Positions 10,881 to 19,889 are shown, numbered from the stretch's first letter. The stretch is 64,000 nt of DNA from Phycisphaerae bacterium (GCA_029858345.1 JAOUFG010000003.1:1-64000), one strand, 5' to 3'. The notes: generated by a model from the sequence alone, not told the origin. Made by a program: numbers and translations.

Positions 10881-10953
10881 CCGCGGATTACACGGATTAG
10901 CACGGATTTTTTTAATAAATATGTTTCCGCGTAAATCCGCGAAAACCGTGGTT
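10879..10953. repeat. Intergenic inverted repeat between ntpB and ntpD
   Basis: AACCGCGGATTACACGGATTAGCACGGAT ... TCCGCGTAAATCCGCGAAAACCGTGGTTT. Confidence 0.7.
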
Positions 10954-10973
10954 TAAAATAATGGAATTATAAG

Positions 10974-11591
10974 ATGCTTCAGAATGTCAACGCAACACGA
11001 ATGGAATTGCTCTCACTGCGAAAGCGGGTGGGGCTGGCGCTGCGCGGTCACCGTCTTCTCAGCGAAAAGCGTGACGAGATCTGCCGCCAGCTGGTACAGA
11101 TCGCCCGTGACCTCAAGAGTCTGCGAACCAAAGTCGAGCGTGAACTTCTGGAGACAACCCGCCGGTTTATGATGGCCCGTGCCACGATGGAACCGGAACA
11201 CACCCGTGCGGCGATGGAAGTGCCGACCAAGCGGTTTAAGCTGGTGATGACGTTCGCCTCGATCATGAGTGTGAAGGTCCCGCAACTGGCCAAGGAGATC
11301 GAAGGCGACATCATGTGCTACGGGTTCGCCACCACTTCCGGCGAGATGGACATTGCCCTGCGGGCGTTGGAGCGGGCATTTGACAGTTTGATCGAGCTGG
11401 CCGAAAAGGAAAAGCAGTGCCAGCTCTTGGCGACCGAGCTGCAATCGACCCGCCGGCGTGTGAATGTGCTGGAGCATGTGGTCATTCCCGAAACCAAGGA
11501 AACGATTAAGTACATCTACGACAAACTCGGCGAAGCCGAACGCGACAACATCAGCCGACTCATGAAAATCGCCGACATCATCCGCGGGTAA
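10974..11591 (+). CDS. ntpD: V-type ATP synthase subunit D
   Basis: NVNATRMELLSLRKRVGLALRGHRLLSEKRDEI..RRVNVLEHVVIPETKETIKYIYDKLGEAERD. Confidence 0.93.
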   Translation: MLQNVNATRMELLSLRKRVGLALRGHRLLSEKRDEICRQLVQIARDLKSLRTKVERELLETTRRFMMARATMEPEHTRAAMEVPTKRFKLVMTFASIMSVKVPQLAKEIEGDIMCYGFATTSGEMDIALRALERAFDSLIELAEKEKQCQLLATELQSTRRRVNVLEHVVIPETKETIKYIYDKLGEAERDNISRLMKIADIIRG

Positions 11592-11600
11592 TTATAGTGG

Positions 11601-11693
11601 TCGCGATTGAAAATTCCCGTTGGGTCGCGGCTATGTAGAATAGTGACCGTAAGTTACGACTTTGCTCGCGGGAATTTACTACCCTGAAGGGTA
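11601..11693 (-). repeat. Interspersed intergenic repeat, copy 2 (inverted relative to 1311-1426)
   Basis: CGCGATTGAAAATTCCCG..CGCGGCTATGTAG..TAAGTTACGA..CTCGCGGG..TACTACCCTGAAGGGT. Confidence 0.65.
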
Positions 11694-11711
11694 TATAAAA
11701 CTTTCACCGAT

Positions 11712-12815
11712 CTAAAGTTCCTCGAGGATGTTTTCCGGTTCGGGGGCGGTGCCTTCTTTCCATGTTTTAAGCAGTTCCCCATTATAAAGCAGGACCACAA
11801 CAGGGCTCATCAGTTCCCATTTTTGCTCGTCGGTCAGTTTTCCGCTAATGCAGATCGTATCCTCGGGGACATGGTCCACCTCGTCATAGGGTGGAATTGA
11901 CAAAAACGCGATCTTGAAGGCATCCGTTCCCTGTTCGGCCATTGTTTTGCAATAGTCACTGTAGATCGGTACCATATCCTCACAGACAGGGCAGTCATAG
12001 CGGTGCATCATCACAACCACCAGTCCCTCGGAGATCTGCTGGCGAACGTCGTCTTCGACGACATACTGGAGCCAGTCCCACTGCTCGACGGCGGGTGGTA
12101 TGTCATTGGTGTCGACCACCGGCGGTTCGATTTCAGTGGGCTGCTGGGCGGTCCCGTTCTCAACCGGCTCGGGAGGAGTTTGCTGAGCAGCCAGCAACTG
12201 CTGTCTCAGGGATTCAATTTCCTGATCCTTTCCGGACAGTTCCTGTTTGAGTTTGAACACCTCTAATTTTAATGCGGCGGATGGGTCCGGTTTATCATCA
12301 ACCTTGATACAGTCCGGACGAAATGCGACCATGGCTGCGGGAGCCGCCACCATCAGGGCAATGGTCGGGACAAAAACCACCAGCAGCCAGGCCAGGTTCG
12401 GCCACGGCGGCGGCAGCAGTTTGTATCCTTTCGGCCGGAAGATTACCAGCAATAGGAATATGGGGATGTCCATCGCGAACAGGGTGATTTTGGGGTCGAC
12501 CGCGATCTGGCCGAAACAGCCGCAGGACTCAGCACCGGTGACCCATTTACCGATTGTGACAAAAATAAATCCAAAATAGGCCAGCGTTCCGGCGATCCAG
12601 GCGGCCTTGCGGAATAGGCCGCACACCATCCACACCCCGAGGGCGAACTCCAGCGGGATCTGGATCAGGAAAAACTCATACGATTCCCAAAAACCGGTGG
12701 GGTTGTCCTGCCACGAGGGGACGCAGGAGTCGATCAATTGGTGACATTTCAACGCCGCCCCGATAATCAGCAACAGCCCGGCGATGGTCATGATGATTTT
12801 GTTTATTATTTTCAT
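11712..12815 (-). CDS. MauE/DoxX-like membrane protein with C-terminal thioredoxin-like domain
   Basis: N-terminal TM helices with GAESCGCFG, then coiled coil and VVMMHRYDCPVCEDMVPIYSDYCK (CPVC). Confidence 0.75.
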   Translation of the reverse strand: MKIINKIIMTIAGLLLIIGAALKCHQLIDSCVPSWQDNPTGFWESYEFFLIQIPLEFALGVWMVCGLFRKAAWIAGTLAYFGFIFVTIGKWVTGAESCGCFGQIAVDPKITLFAMDIPIFLLLVIFRPKGYKLLPPPWPNLAWLLVVFVPTIALMVAAPAAMVAFRPDCIKVDDKPDPSAALKLEVFKLKQELSGKDQEIESLRQQLLAAQQTPPEPVENGTAQQPTEIEPPVVDTNDIPPAVEQWDWLQYVVEDDVRQQISEGLVVVMMHRYDCPVCEDMVPIYSDYCKTMAEQGTDAFKIAFLSIPPYDEVDHVPEDTICISGKLTDEQKWELMSPVVVLLYNGELLKTWKEGTAPEPENILEEL

Positions 12816-12847
12816 AATGATAGTCCTTAGTCTATAGTCCTGAGTCT

Positions 12848-13207
12848 TTAGGTTTTTTTTCGCAGGGAACGAATTAAACCATTCAAGACTTTTGCTGTTT
12901 CGGTACTTTTTTCTCTTAATGGTGCATATTGAACTTCTTTTATATATTCCAAACGATACGCCAAAGAAATTTGATAGTCAAGCTCCGATGCGGAACCATA
13001 AGCTATGTCGAGAAATCTCAGAAATTCGGCTTCTGTATCACGAGAGGCACCTTCAACGATGTTCGAGGGAATAGAAACCACGGCCCGTCTGAGTTGACTG
13101 GTCAGACCAAAAAGTTCATTTTTCGGAAAACTGTTCGTCGTCTTATAAACCATCAAAACCAGCTCATCTGCCAACTGAAACGCTTTCAGATCCTTATAAT
13201 TTCTCAT
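12848..13207 (-). CDS. four-helix-bundle protein (23S rRNA IVP/S23 family, Avd-related fold)
   Basis: YKDLKAFQLADELVLMVYKTTNSFPKNELFGLTSQLRRAVVSIPSNIVEGASR...EFLRFLDIAYGSASELDYQ. Confidence 0.92.
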   Translation of the reverse strand: MRNYKDLKAFQLADELVLMVYKTTNSFPKNELFGLTSQLRRAVVSIPSNIVEGASRDTEAEFLRFLDIAYGSASELDYQISLAYRLEYIKEVQYAPLREKSTETAKVLNGLIRSLRKKT

Positions 13208-13439
13208 GCATAAATTATATCATTCGCCGGTCGTAAAAACAAATACTTATTATCAGACTCTTAATGTCCCCTTAAGGCCTATAGACTAAGGACAATGGAC
13301 TATAGACTATTTTTACAAATGATTTACAATCAGGGTCGATATTTGTCCAAATTTTCGTAAAATAGGCGCATATAAAAGCCCATCGGGCTTAAATAATGTG
13401 GCCGAAGCTTCCAGCTTCGGATTTTTGCAGGAGTAATCC

Positions 13440-13862
13440 ATGGACCTATTGGAAAAAGATTATTTGGTTATTGTGCAATGTGATATCGTCAAGCAGCGCT
13501 GCCCCGGCTATTTGTGCGAAAAGGCGTTTCATGAACGCACCGGCGGGTTTGCCGACTACCCTGCGGACAAACAGTATCGCGTGATCAATATCACCTGCGG
13601 CGGATGCTGCGGCCGGGCCTTGCACCGCAAGCTGACGCTGCTCAAACGCACGCTCAAAAAGAAAGAGGGCATCGAAAAAGACAAAATCATCGTCCAACTG
13701 TCCTCCTGCATCACCAAAGACAACTACCACGCACCCCCGTGCCCGCACAAAGATCACCTTAAGGCCCTGATCGAAAAAATCGGCATCGACTACCGCGAGG
13801 ACACCGAGATTAACGAAAAAAGCGAACAACGCCGATCGGAAGGGGTTTACAAAAGTGAATGA
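13440..13862 (+). CDS. CGGC-domain protein
   Basis: YLVIVQCDIVKQRCPGYLCEKAF..ITCGGCCGRALHRKL..QLSSCITKDNYHAPPCPHKD. Confidence 0.85.
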   Translation: MDLLEKDYLVIVQCDIVKQRCPGYLCEKAFHERTGGFADYPADKQYRVINITCGGCCGRALHRKLTLLKRTLKKKEGIEKDKIIVQLSSCITKDNYHAPPCPHKDHLKALIEKIGIDYREDTEINEKSEQRRSEGVYKSE

Positions 13863-13889
13863 ATAATCACCATGACAAGAGAAAAATGA

Positions 13890-14815
13890 GTGGCCCAAAA
13901 AGGTAAACAATTCGAAAAAGCGGTATATGCTTTTGTGAAGGCGTTATCGCCTAATAGTCAAGTATTCTTTGACCACAAGGTGCCCGACAGAGACACAGGC
14001 ACCTTTCGTCAAGTCGATGCATGGATTGAAACAAACTATGGTGGACATATTCCACTTACAATTTTAATAAGTTGCAAAGACTACATACGGAAATTAGATA
14101 TATCCCATATAGGAACATTTATAAATGAAATTCATTCAACATCGGCAAGCACAGGGGTAATATATTCAAGTTCAGGTTTTTCTGAGAATGCATTAAAGAA
14201 AGCGGAAACCAATGGGGTTAACTGTTGCCAATTGTTCACTGGAAAAATTGCCCCGCTTCCTCCAAAGCTTATCTTTCACTCATATGTATGTAAAATAAAA
14301 CAAATTGCTTTCGATTTTGATGAAGAATCAAAAAAATATTACAAGGCAAAAAGATTGTTTTCTGGGATCAATTGTTTGGGATTATAGTCGAAAAAGACAC
14401 AACAGTATTAGAAGCTATAAATCAAATTTATCTGAAATCGGAAAAAAATGCAATCTCAGTAGAAAATTTAGTCAAATTGCTTCCAAGAAACTGGGAATCG
14501 ACACTTCGTTTCTCTGATATAAATGATGATGTAGACAAAATCATTACTCTAAAAATTCGTGGCTTTTGGGCTATTTATAAAAGCCGAGGAGAATGCCATA
14601 TATATAACGGTTCGTATTGTTTCAAAAATAAGTCTTATATTGGTGATACGATGATTCCTTGGATTGACACTTATAGTTTTCATCCCGGTCCTGATTATTG
14701 GGAAGAAGTCAAAGATAAATCAAACCTTCCAAATGGAAATATGGTAATGATTTTTTCAATGTCAGATATTAAAAAGGCATTAACAGATAGTTTCACAGGA
14801 AGATTGATAAAATGA
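13890..14815 (+). pseudogene. restriction-endonuclease-like (Mrr/PD-(D/E)XK-like) gene split by a -1 frame change at an A7 run
   Basis: ORF 13890-14387 (FEKAVYAFVKAL..RQVDAWIE..LTILISCKDY) ends in ..SGINCLGL*. The -1 frame from A7 at 14330-14336 reads ILQGKKIVFWDQLFGIIVEKDTTVLEAINQIY and continues to 14815. Confidence 0.6.
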
Positions 14816-15020
14816 CATTTTTTAGTCCGGACGCTGATAAAAATAGGAAGATTCGATTAGGGCCGAAAGTCCGGTAGGTTATTAGCCGGGCGGCGTGAGC
14901 CCCCGGAATGGGAGTATCCTCTCTCCCATAAAAAGCCCCGAAGGGGCGGCAGGCGGTGGTGGCGGATTGCAGGATTTATATTGCTCTTTCAGGGCGTGGA
15001 TTGATAATGGGATTATTGAA

Positions 15021-15070
15021 CCCAGGGCGTTCCGTCGTCGCTAAAGCTATGACGGGACAAGTGCCCTGGG
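15021..15070. repeat. Nested palindrome (CCCAGGGC ... GCCCTGGG interrupted by CCGTC..GCT..AGC..GACGG hairpin)
   Basis: Direct reading of inverted repeats. Confidence 0.6.
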
Positions 15071-15103
15071 CTAAGTTATAAAAGCCATTCAGGCCAAAAA
15101 TGT

Positions 15104-15120
15104 GCGGGCGGGACGCCCGC
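15104..15120. repeat. Perfect hairpin GCGGGCG-GGA-CGCCCGC just upstream of priA
   Basis: 7-bp perfect stem with 3-nt loop. Confidence 0.7.
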
Positions 15121-15132
15121 GTTCCCAGTGTT

Positions 15133-17502
15133 ATGGCAAAAGACAGGACGAAAAGTTTGTTTGGGGGGGAACTGGACGACACATCGAATGTAGAGGGGCT
15201 GATTGTGCGCGTTGCGCTGGATACGGGGGCGGATTCGTTGTTTGATTATGTGCTGCCGGAGTTTATGGGCAATGTCGAGCCCGGGCAGCGGGTGCAGGTG
15301 CCGTTTGGCAGGGCCAATAAACTCCTGCAGGCGTTTGTCGTTGGGCTCATTACCGACCCCGATAAGATCGAAAAGTGCAAGCTTTTTAAGCTGAAAGCCG
15401 TTAAGTCGATATTGGATGAAGTGCCGCTGCTGGATGCGCAGTTGATGGAACTGGCGAAGTGGATCAGCCAGTACTATGTGTGTCCGCTGGGGCAGGTGTT
15501 CTCGGCGATGGTGCCCGCGGCGGTGAAAAAAGACGCCGGGGTCAGGAAAAAAACTGTCGTGTACCTGACGGCCGAGGCCGATCAGCATACCGACGACATC
15601 AGCAGCAAGAAACAAAAACAACTGCTGGAAATCCTGAAAGACGCCAAGGCGTTTGATGCGGATTCGGCGATGGACAAAGCAGCTCTTTTGGAAGCGGCCG
15701 AATGCACCGAAGGCCCGCTCAAGCAGCTGGTGCGAAAACGCATCGTCAAGATGGCCAAAAAAGAGGTGCTGCACTCGCTGCCGGTGGTGCCGGAGGGGCT
15801 TTCTTTGGAGACAAAGGAGGTCGTGCTCAATGACGACCAGCAAAAGGCGCTGAATTTTGTTTCTACTGAGATTGAGAAAAACCGTTTTGGCGTTTCGGTC
15901 CTTCACGGCGTGACCGACAGCGGCAAGACAGAGGTGTACATCCGGGCGATTCAGGCGTGCATCGCGGCGGGCAAGCGGGCGATTGTATTGCTGCCGGAGA
16001 TTGCCCTGACGGCGCAGACGGTCCAGCGGTTCCACACCCGGTTTGAGAACCTGGCGATTCTGCATTCGCAACTGTCCGGGCCGCAGCGGAATGCCCAGTG
16101 GCAAAGCATCAAAAAAAGCAAAGCCGATGTTATCATCGGGGCGCGGTCGGCGATCTTCGCCCCGGCCAGCAATCTTGGTTTGGTTGTCGTAGATGAAGAA
16201 CACGAGGGCAGCTACAAGCAGGATACCGTGCCGCGGTATCATGGTCGGGACGTGGCGGTCAAGCGGGCCCATATTGCCGATGCCCACTGCATTCTCGGTT
16301 CGGCGACGCCGTCGTTGGAGACACTGCACAATTGCGAGACCAAAAAACATTACACGCTTGTCAATCTGCCTAAACGAGTGAACGACCTGCCGATGCCGGA
16401 AATGAAATTGGTGAACATGCTGACGGCGTTTGCGGACACCGAGGCCGAATATAGGGGGGGCGTACAACTGCTCAGCCCCCAACTGCGGGAGCATCTGGGC
16501 AAAGTGCTCGAAAAGGGCGAGCAGGCGATTCTGCTATTGAACCGCCGCGGCTACAGCAATTTTATCTACTGCCCGTCCTGCCGGCATAGTTTGACTTGCC
16601 GTAATTGCGACGTTACACTGACGTTTCACAAAAAGAAGCAACTGGAAGGGCGGAAGGAAACGACTTTCGGCAGGCACATGATCGGCGGCTACGCGATTTG
16701 CCATTACTGCCTGGCCAAGACGCTGGTGCCGCAGACCTGCCCGCTGTGCAGTTCGAGAATGACCATGATCGGCCTCGGTTCGCAGCGGTTGGAGGAGGAA
16801 CTGGCGAAAAAGCTTCCCAAGGCGCGGGTCCGGCGAATCGACAGCGATGCGATGGCGGGCAAGGATTATTATGATGTGCTGCGCGATTTTGCGGAGCAAA
16901 GAATCGATATTCTCGCCGGAACGCAGATGCTGGCCAAGGGGCTGCATTTTCCGAATGTGACGCTGGTGGGTATTATCAGTGCCGATACGGCCCTGTTTTT
17001 GCCGGACTTTCGGTCCAATGAACGCACGTTCCAGCTCATCAGTCAGGTGGCCGGCCGGGCCGGACGCAGTGAAAAAGGCGGAACCGTGTATGTGCAGACG
17101 TTTTTTGCGACCCAGCCGTCGATCGATTTCGCCCTGAAAAATGATTTTCCCGGCTTTGTAAGTCAGGAACTGGAGCATCGAAAGGCCTGTTCGCTGCCGC
17201 CATACTGGCGGATGGCGATAGTGGCCATGCGGGATCCGAAATTTGACCGGCTCAAGGCCGCCGCTGAGGTGATGAAGGAGCGGCTGGAGGGGATTATCAG
17301 TGCTGAAAAGCTGGAAATGACGATGCGTGGACCGCAGGAACCAGCGATTTCGAGGATTCAGCGTTTCCATCGGCTTCATTTTATCCTGCAATCGCCCTCG
17401 GTGTCGCACATCCAGCGGCTGTTTGGGATGCTCAGGGGCATGTCGCCGCTAAAACCGGCCGTCCAGACGCAGGTCGATATCGACCCGATCGGCATTTTAT
17501 AG
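15133..17502 (+). CDS. priA: primosomal protein N' (PriA helicase)
   Basis: LHGVTDSGKTEVY, VVDEEHEGSYKQD, RYHGRDVAVKRA, ILGSATPSLET, zinc-binding CPSCRHSLTCRNC..CHYC..CPLC. Confidence 0.97.
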   Translation: MAKDRTKSLFGGELDDTSNVEGLIVRVALDTGADSLFDYVLPEFMGNVEPGQRVQVPFGRANKLLQAFVVGLITDPDKIEKCKLFKLKAVKSILDEVPLLDAQLMELAKWISQYYVCPLGQVFSAMVPAAVKKDAGVRKKTVVYLTAEADQHTDDISSKKQKQLLEILKDAKAFDADSAMDKAALLEAAECTEGPLKQLVRKRIVKMAKKEVLHSLPVVPEGLSLETKEVVLNDDQQKALNFVSTEIEKNRFGVSVLHGVTDSGKTEVYIRAIQACIAAGKRAIVLLPEIALTAQTVQRFHTRFENLAILHSQLSGPQRNAQWQSIKKSKADVIIGARSAIFAPASNLGLVVVDEEHEGSYKQDTVPRYHGRDVAVKRAHIADAHCILGSATPSLETLHNCETKKHYTLVNLPKRVNDLPMPEMKLVNMLTAFADTEAEYRGGVQLLSPQLREHLGKVLEKGEQAILLLNRRGYSNFIYCPSCRHSLTCRNCDVTLTFHKKKQLEGRKETTFGRHMIGGYAICHYCLAKTLVPQTCPLCSSRMTMIGLGSQRLEEELAKKLPKARVRRIDSDAMAGKDYYDVLRDFAEQRIDILAGTQMLAKGLHFPNVTLVGIISADTALFLPDFRSNERTFQLISQVAGRAGRSEKGGTVYVQTFFATQPSIDFALKNDFPGFVSQELEHRKACSLPPYWRMAIVAMRDPKFDRLKAAAEVMKERLEGIISAEKLEMTMRGPQEPAISRIQRFHRLHFILQSPSVSHIQRLFGMLRGMSPLKPAVQTQVDIDPIGIL

Positions 17503-17578
17503 CCGGCAATGCCGAAAATTTCGCCCCTGTTCCCCCTTGATTTTGTGGTGTGAATCCGGTATAGTACTAAATTCTTTA

Positions 17579-17653
17579 CGGAGAGTAGCTCAGCTTGGCC
17601 AGAGCGCTGCGTTCGGGACGCAGAGGTCGCAAGTTCAAATCTTGTCTCTCCGA
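17579..17653 (+). tRNA. tRNA-Pro (anticodon CGG)
   Basis: CGGAGAG acceptor, GCTC..GAGC D-arm, CTGCG-TTCGGGA-CGCAG anticodon arm, GCAAG-TTCAAAT-CTTGT T-arm, CTCTCCG acceptor. CCA not encoded. Confidence 0.95.
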
Positions 17654-19140
17654 CTCTTCTCACTTTTAGCCGTTTTAGACAAAATCTCAAACGGCTTTCT
17701 CTTTTCTACACAAAGACTTACGTCGCTTAAATGTCGGTTCAAACTGACGATTTCCAGAAGTTTGCGTTTTTCGGCAGAGTTTGAACCGCGCCAATAGTCT
17801 TCGATATTTTGCGAGAACTCAAAAATACCCAAAATTCGTTTTATTCGGTCACTTTCGGGCTCGTATGGGGTCATTTGTAGGGTCATTTTCAGGGACTTCT
17901 CCTCCGTAGTCAGCTCGGTCGTCTTATTTTGTAGGGTCATTTCGTCAATGAGTGCTCCCAGGTATGCGGTCAAAAGCCGGTCCTTCATACCCTGTATTTC
18001 CGACAGTCGTTTTTTCATTTGGCGGTTTTGTTGTCGCTGATATTCAGATGAATCCGACAAGGCCATTTCCAGTGTGGTTCGGAAGGCCGCTCGGAAGCCC
18101 CTGTCGGGGATGACCATTTGTTTTAGTTCATCCAAAATAGACCGCTCAACATCTTCCTCTTTCCATCGGACGGCCGGATGGTCCGGGTTCGACTCATTGT
18201 TTCCGCATCGGTAGTAAATATGTTCCCGGTGTCCACCGCCCTTTAATTTCCGGCGTATCCGTTCACCTGTAATGGCAAATCCGCAGTGAGCACATCGAAG
18301 GAGTCCTCCTGCAAGCGGCAGGTCTGCCACACTGGTTCTGCGGTTTTTCCCATTCAGAATGTCTTGACACTTATCAAAAATAGACTTGGTGATGAATAGG
18401 CGATGTTTGCCGGGGTACTGTTGTCCCTTATATGTGACCTCCCCGATATAAAAACGGTTGTTAAGAATGTACGACAACGCTGGCCTGATAAACTTCGGTT
18501 GGCTGTTTCGGTAAATATGTCCCTCCCGGTGCAATTTGTCGGCCAGTGTTTGAAAAGTATAACCACCGCGTGCGTACAATTCGAATATCCGCTGCACAGC
18601 ACGGCTTTTTTCGGGGTCGGGCTTGATGGGTTCTTCTTTATCGTTCCCATCATTACAATACCCATATGGAGCCAATCCCGGTGCCCAGCCCTGAAGAACC
18701 TTTTCTGAAATGCCTTTCTGTACCTCGGTTCGCAGGTTATCGCTGTAATACTGCGCCACCGCTGCCATTACGTTAAATGACAACATTCCCGCAGCACCAG
18801 GACCGAATTCATTGTCCACAAACGCCAGTTTCACACCATACTTATCTTCCATTTCCTGCATCCGAACCGCATCACGCATGTTCCGGCAAATACGATCCAG
18901 CTTATGACTGAGAATGGCCTTAATATCTTTGCGTTTTGCGTTGTTCTTGACCCAGGAAACCATCTCATTAAAAGCCTGCCGATCAGCGCCTCTGCGGGCG
19001 GATTCAGCGACTTCGAATGCATGAACCACATTCCATCCTTCCCGCTGCGCTTTTTCCTTACAAACCCGCAATTGCGCATCAATTGAGTATCCTTCCCGCT
19101 GTTCCCGCGATGAAACTCGTGCCCAAATAACTGTATTCAT
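17635..19140 (-). CDS. large serine recombinase (phage integrase)
   Basis: VIWARVSSREQREGYSIDAQL catalytic start; SHKLDRICRNMRD; recombinase domain; zinc ribbon CAHCG..C; C-terminal coiled coil. Confidence 0.93.
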   Translation of the reverse strand: MNTVIWARVSSREQREGYSIDAQLRVCKEKAQREGWNVVHAFEVAESARRGADRQAFNEMVSWVKNNAKRKDIKAILSHKLDRICRNMRDAVRMQEMEDKYGVKLAFVDNEFGPGAAGMLSFNVMAAVAQYYSDNLRTEVQKGISEKVLQGWAPGLAPYGYCNDGNDKEEPIKPDPEKSRAVQRIFELYARGGYTFQTLADKLHREGHIYRNSQPKFIRPALSYILNNRFYIGEVTYKGQQYPGKHRLFITKSIFDKCQDILNGKNRRTSVADLPLAGGLLRCAHCGFAITGERIRRKLKGGGHREHIYYRCGNNESNPDHPAVRWKEEDVERSILDELKQMVIPDRGFRAAFRTTLEMALSDSSEYQRQQNRQMKKRLSEIQGMKDRLLTAYLGALIDEMTLQNKTTELTTEEKSLKMTLQMTPYEPESDRIKRILGIFEFSQNIEDYWRGSNSAEKRKLLEIVSLNRHLSDVSLCVEKRKPFEILSKTAKSEKSRRDKI

Positions 19141-19152
19141 CGTTTCAATCCT

Positions 19153-19377
19153 TTATATTAATGTTTCTGCCAGATGTTTCACATTTCTGTAAATTTCCAG
19201 CACTTCGTTTTCGGTTAATGTCCGTCCGTAGACGCGACTCCACAAGACCGTCAATTCCGCCAAGTCCTGTCCAGAAAGCCCGCCCCCCAGCGGGCTTTCT
19301 GTGTAACGATCAGCACTATTATTGGCAGAGAATCCAGTCAATTTTGCATGATTTGGGGGAGTTTTTACTGCAGCCAT
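19153..19377 (-). CDS. small hypothetical phage protein
   Basis: 74-aa ORF between integrase and sigma-like gene, same strand. Confidence 0.45.
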   Translation of the reverse strand: MAAVKTPPNHAKLTGFSANNSADRYTESPLGGGLSGQDLAELTVLWSRVYGRTLTENEVLEIYRNVKHLAETLI

Positions 19378-19889
19378 TTATGTACCCCCAATTCCTTGAA
19401 AACCCCGCGGATATTTTGAATCATGCACTGGACGGACTGCTGACGACAGCGTAACTTTCGTGCAAGCTGGCGAATAGATAGCCCATCCATTAAACCAGCA
19501 CAAACGGCCTTTTCCTTAGCAGATAATCTGTCTATCGCATCCTGAATGTCACAGTACAAAGCATTGTTTTCCGAATAAGACAGTGCTTCCTCTTGCGGAT
19601 TTGTATGCCCATTTTGTCTGAGATACTCTTCATAATATTCGCTTTGGCAGGATTGCTTTTTAAGCAGATTAATAATTCTGTTGTCAATTACCGTTGTAAG
19701 CGCTGTCCGTTCTTCGGCCCCCTGTGCATTTTCAGGGTCATATTTGAAATTCAGGATTTCCAAAATAATGCTTTGCTGGATATCCGCCCAGTCATGTTCC
19801 GGTATCCCGAAATGTCTGGCCCGCTGTACAATTAATTCCACCTTCCACTGCTCCACTAAATCTCCGTAACTCAATGCCTTTTCATTCAT
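19365..19889 (-). CDS. sigma-70-like / HTH transcription factor
   Basis: RARHFGIPEHDWADIQQSIILEILNFKYDPENA (region-2-like) and DAIDRLSAKEKAVCAGLMDGLSIRQLARKLRCRQQSVQCMIQNIRGVFKEL (region-4-like HTH). Confidence 0.6.
   Translation of the reverse strand: MNEKALSYGDLVEQWKVELIVQRARHFGIPEHDWADIQQSIILEILNFKYDPENAQGAEERTALTTVIDNRIINLLKKQSCQSEYYEEYLRQNGHTNPQEEALSYSENNALYCDIQDAIDRLSAKEKAVCAGLMDGLSIRQLARKLRCRQQSVQCMIQNIRGVFKELGVHKWLQ

Noticed and set aside
15076-16494. 472-aa minus-strand ORF opposite priA
   Set aside because: Antisense shadow of a high-confidence priA gene; composition (His/Arg/Gln-rich) and lack of motifs indicate a spurious frame.
19153-19377. Excisionase/Cox call for the small ORF beside the integrase
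   Set aside because: No recognisable HTH; position alone is insufficient.
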